NCBI GenBank assembly: GCA_025766275.1
Contig: JAFKAC010000243.1
Span: 1-47,831, forward strand
Length of the DNA stretch: 47,831 nt
Direction of reading: 5' to 3'
Source of the DNA: Lactarius indigo
Lineage: Eukaryota > Basidiomycota > Agaricomycetes > Russulales > Russulaceae
Both the position numbers and the translations under genes were made by a program. The notes under the pieces are model-generated. The model had not been told where the DNA came from, searched no databases, and was given only the letters and a program-made list of their open reading frames with translations. Shown here in pieces: positions 45,301 to 47,831 of the stretch; position 1 is the first letter of the stretch, and the number at the start of each line of letters is the position of its first letter.

Positions 45301-46274
45301 CATAACTGACGTTCCGATGTTATATGCCATGCTGTATAGCAGCTCCGACGATTGGAAAAAGGAACGCAGCTGGATTTTGAAATTTATCGCTGATGCTATG
45401 CTTAGCGCCGGGGAAGAGGAGTGGAAGGTTTTTAGACGGAGGCATACTTGGGATTTGTTGGCCAGCCTGTTCCAGGGCAGCGGGGGGAAAGACCGAGCCC
45501 TTAGAAATGAAATCCTTGAGGCGCGTCACCCTCTTCATTTTCTTTGTCAGTCAACTGGCTAACTCCAAAAAGGTCTTACTCAATCTCACGAACAGCAGGC
45601 GGATCGTCACGTCCCTCGTACTCAAGTCGGGACTCCTGTCGTGGATCGAGACGATGCTTCTAGTCCCGCAAGATGGCGAAGTCTTGTCCTGGATGAGAGC
45701 ATTGGAGAATATTCTCGACGTTGTCGACGCCGCGAAGATGGAGTCATCGACTGGCGGCGAATGGCGCGCAGCAATTGGGAGATGCATGAGTTCCCTGCAA
45801 GGAAACACTGGTAAGTACCCACGGCATCACTACGAATTGCTGACTGATCACCCCACCAGCGTCACCTTCTTTCCTCGCGGGCCTTCAGCTGAAGTCGCGG
45901 ATTGTCGCCAAACTGAGCCTGCTTCCAGGTCCCACCATCCCTGCTTTTGACGTCCTCCTGTCTCAATGTCTCGTTGGTCTTCGCCATCTGGAGAAGAATC
46001 TGATCCTCCCCGAGTTCTCGTTTTCGATTCGGTCGCCTCCAAGGCGGCGACACACGTCATACAGTTCTCGCGAGGAAGCACGCCTGAGGCTCACGATCTC
46101 TGGGGCGAAGCAGTTGTCAGCTTATGGCGGGCTTCGACGACATCAGGGGGCTCTCAGGAGGCATGGGACGAACTTACTCCCAGGGTACTCATTTGGAACA
46201 TGTTGGTAGATGGTGAAGACCCGTCGGCGGAATGGGCGCGGAGAGAAGTCGTTCGGAATATGACCACAAATTGA
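39367..46274 (+). CDS. URB1: URB1/NPA1, 60S ribosome biogenesis factor; several apparent frameshifts
   Basis: Large helical-repeat nucleolar protein needed for early 60S assembly. I choose MPTKNARGDARSIKRVKLDA (39367), which matches the usual short basic N-terminus; an upstream in-frame Met is at 39274. Then DDLLAALAALRNQLTIKAGE, WLEAFPGAQSVFAIWE, HNELSIASLKLF, FKDRGWYPRETEEE and a long exon (about 40,700-42,652) with SLSQRLMKSRYWSSASLALE. Introns to about 43,260 are clean. From about 43,345 to 44,480 the coding frame changes about five times. The frame is coherent again from AVVQLVHLLFLKYPTNTCQP, through PVAVFRTCLVFPSWRKL, LTNSRRIVTSLVLKSGLLSW and LKSRIVAKLSLLPGPTIP, with one more break near 46,008 before RVLVFDSVASKAATHVIQFS. 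The end is WARREVVRNMTTN, TGA at 46272-46274. One intron near 45,520 appears to use a GC donor. Confidence 0.85.
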
Positions 46275-46446
46275 TGTGTGTAGTTTCCATTTTTCCGATG
46301 GACAGCTGTATAGCATACGTGGGAGAATGCAGTGAAAATGCAAGTTTGATCAGATCCCTCCACTGGGCCAAAGTCCAATGTGAAGTCGGAAGCGACAGTT
46401 GTGGTTTCTCAAATCGTCTTCTCGTGATACAGTTTATACAACGTCT
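46275..46446. other. Convergent 3' ends of URB1 and ADE2
   Basis: Only about 170 bases separate the two stop codons, so the 3' UTRs very likely overlap on opposite strands. No further element seen. Confidence 0.6.
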
Positions 46447-47831
46447 TCATGGTGGCATCTTTCGGTCATTAGGTGCTCTCCACTTTGTATGACTCCCAGC
46501 CAATTCTTTCCAACCTCTCCACTTTACCAACACTTCCTTTTCTAGTCCTTTCAGGTAGTCTTCCATTTCTCGCACTAAGCTCGGGTTACCCGCTGCAAGA
46601 ATGCGCACAGCGAGCAGCCCCGCGTTTGTCCCGTTGTTGATAGCGACGGTTGCCACTGGGATCCCGCGCTGAAAAAAAAGGTGATATCGCGTGGATCAGT
46701 ACCAACAGTCCGAGCGAGTGAGATTACGGCTGCCACCCACAGGCATCTGCACGATACTGTGCAGTGAGTCGACGCCGTCAAGCGAGCTCCCTTTAACGGG
46801 GACGCCGATGACGGGTAGCGCAGTCATCGCGGCGACCATCCCCGGCAGGTGCGCGGCACCGCCAGCCCCGGCCACGATCACCCGGAGCCCGCGTGGCGCT
46901 GCAGATCGAGCGTACGCGACAAGCCTGTCGGGCGTGCGGTGTGCAGAGACGATCGTCAGCTCGTACGGCACGCGGAAACGGTCGAGAATGTGTGCGGCGG
47001 GGAGCATCACGGGCAGGTCCGAGTCCGAGCCCATGATGACCCCGATCAAGGGCTGCTCATGCGAGTGGCCTACGCCGGCTCAGGCCCGGCAAGCACGTGC
47101 GAGTCGAGGTCGTCGTCATCGTCGCGGTCTGGGAGATGCTGAAGGAGCTGGCGGAGTCGGGCGCTGATTTCGGCGTCCGAGTTGGCGGTCACGGTTACGT
47201 GGCCCATTTTGCGGCCCTTGCGGCACTCGGCCTTGCCATAGAGGTGCACGCTCGCACCGGGCACGGAGAGGGCGAGCTTGGCGAAGTTGGTGAGCTCCGA
47301 CATGTCGTTCGACACACCGAGGATGTTGAGCATGGCTGCGGAAGGAACTTTGAGGGCGGTCGAGCCGATGGGGAGCGCGAGGATGGCGCGGAGGTGGTTT
47401 TCGTATTGTGAGGTCTCGCATGCTTCGATGGTGTAGTGACCTGAATTGTGAGGTCGAGGTGCGATCTCGTTCACGAGAATTTGACCTGGACGACGCCGTT
47501 TGGCGCACAATGCTTCCGGTGTGAATGTAGACGCACCACCTGCCAAGAGAAACATCTCCACGCAGAATACGCCCGCTCCACTCAGAGATTTGACAGCCGT
47601 TTCTGCGATGTCGCGAGCCCTCGCCAATAGGCCAGCATCTCGACTCCGGAGGGGGGCGAACACCAAGTGACAGATGTTGTCCTTGTGGACCGTCTCGACG
47701 ACTGGATAAGAAAAAGTGTCCCCAGTCGCAGTTCGCACCACCATAACAGCGATCTCTTTGGTAAACGAAACCCATTTCTCGGCGTAGAGGGGCCGTCCGC
47801 CTAGAGCATTGAGAGCGTCCTGAATTTGCGA
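46447..47831 (-). CDS. ADE2: Phosphoribosylaminoimidazole carboxylase, fused PurK-PurE, C-terminal two thirds
   Basis: Converts AIR to CAIR in purine synthesis. The N-terminal part lies beyond the right edge. The visible ATP-grasp (PurK) part reads [55 protein letters not shown] spliced to [20 protein letters not shown] and [14 protein letters not shown], then [19 protein letters not shown]. The PurE domain follows: [13 protein letters not shown] (active-site GSDSD), [10 protein letters not shown] and [20 protein letters not shown], with an intron after SIVQMP, then [20 protein letters not shown]. The stop is at 46447-46449. Between the two domains, near 47070, the PurK frame (AGPEPA then TAG) and the PurE frame ([16 protein letters not shown]) do not join without one extra base. 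No usable intron explains this. Confidence 0.92.

Noticed and set aside
46691..47411. Long plus-strand open frames (158 and 104 codons)
   Set aside because: Antisense shadows of ADE2, whose minus-strand motifs ([16 protein letters not shown]) are unmistakable; G/C-rich third positions keep the opposite strand open.
1..47831. tRNA, rRNA and CRISPR arrays
   Set aside because: No A-box/B-box pair, rRNA core sequence or spaced direct-repeat array was recognised on either strand; the only tandem repeat is the heptamer at 12100-12127.

Overview
The window is nuclear DNA of a filamentous basidiomycete, most likely a wood- or litter-decaying agaricomycete. The evidence is the gene structure (many short introns of about 45-70 bases, most with a GTRNGT-like donor, in nearly every gene), the gene content (secreted laccase, secreted S10 and S53 peptidases, ADE2 as a fused carboxylase, fungal URB1) and proteins whose closest recognisable pattern is agaricomycete. 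No bacterial, viral, plasmid or organellar features were seen. All assignments come from reading translated exons and motifs; no database search was run.

Left part (1-6.3 kb): a tandem array of secreted serine carboxypeptidase (S10) genes on the minus strand. Copy B is complete (3189-5586). Copy A enters from the left edge (1-617, 5' half only). A relic of a third promoter/start region lies between them (about 2375-2600). The duplicated block includes some 650 bases of upstream DNA.

6.9-20.2 kb holds single-copy genes mixed with accessory DNA. In order: the PLP-synthase glutaminase PDX2 (minus), a conserved basidiomycete protein (minus), an intact intron-containing DD34E Tc1/mariner-type transposase (plus), a convergent proline-rich orphan gene (minus), a decayed sedolisin (plus, pseudogene), a nodulin-like/major-facilitator transporter with a predicted 10-base microexon (minus), and a NUDIX CoA-diphosphatase-like gene (plus).

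20.4-34.1 kb: an inositol-polyphosphate 5-phosphatase fused to an N-terminal beta-propeller and a proline-rich region (minus), a SAMHD1-like HD-domain dNTPase (minus) sharing a 0.29-kb divergent promoter with a mitochondrial PPR protein (plus), a conserved nuclear-looking protein of unknown function (minus), and a complete fungal laccase (minus).

35.0-46.3 kb: three tightly packed plus-strand RNP genes: TCF25/RQC1 (ribosome quality control), SMN (snRNP assembly) and URB1/NPA1 (60S biogenesis). URB1 shows a cluster of apparent frameshifts. The right edge (46.4-47.8 kb, minus) is the C-terminal two thirds of ADE2, also with an apparent one-base frame break between its two domains. Frame breaks in two normally essential or core genes suggest uncorrected indels as much as gene decay.

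I found no convincing new multi-gene system. The most interesting items are the S10 array with opposite motif lesions in its two copies plus a relic, the sedolisin remnant with a lost catalytic Asp, the 10-base microexon, two GC-AG introns, and the beta-propeller/5-phosphatase fusion.
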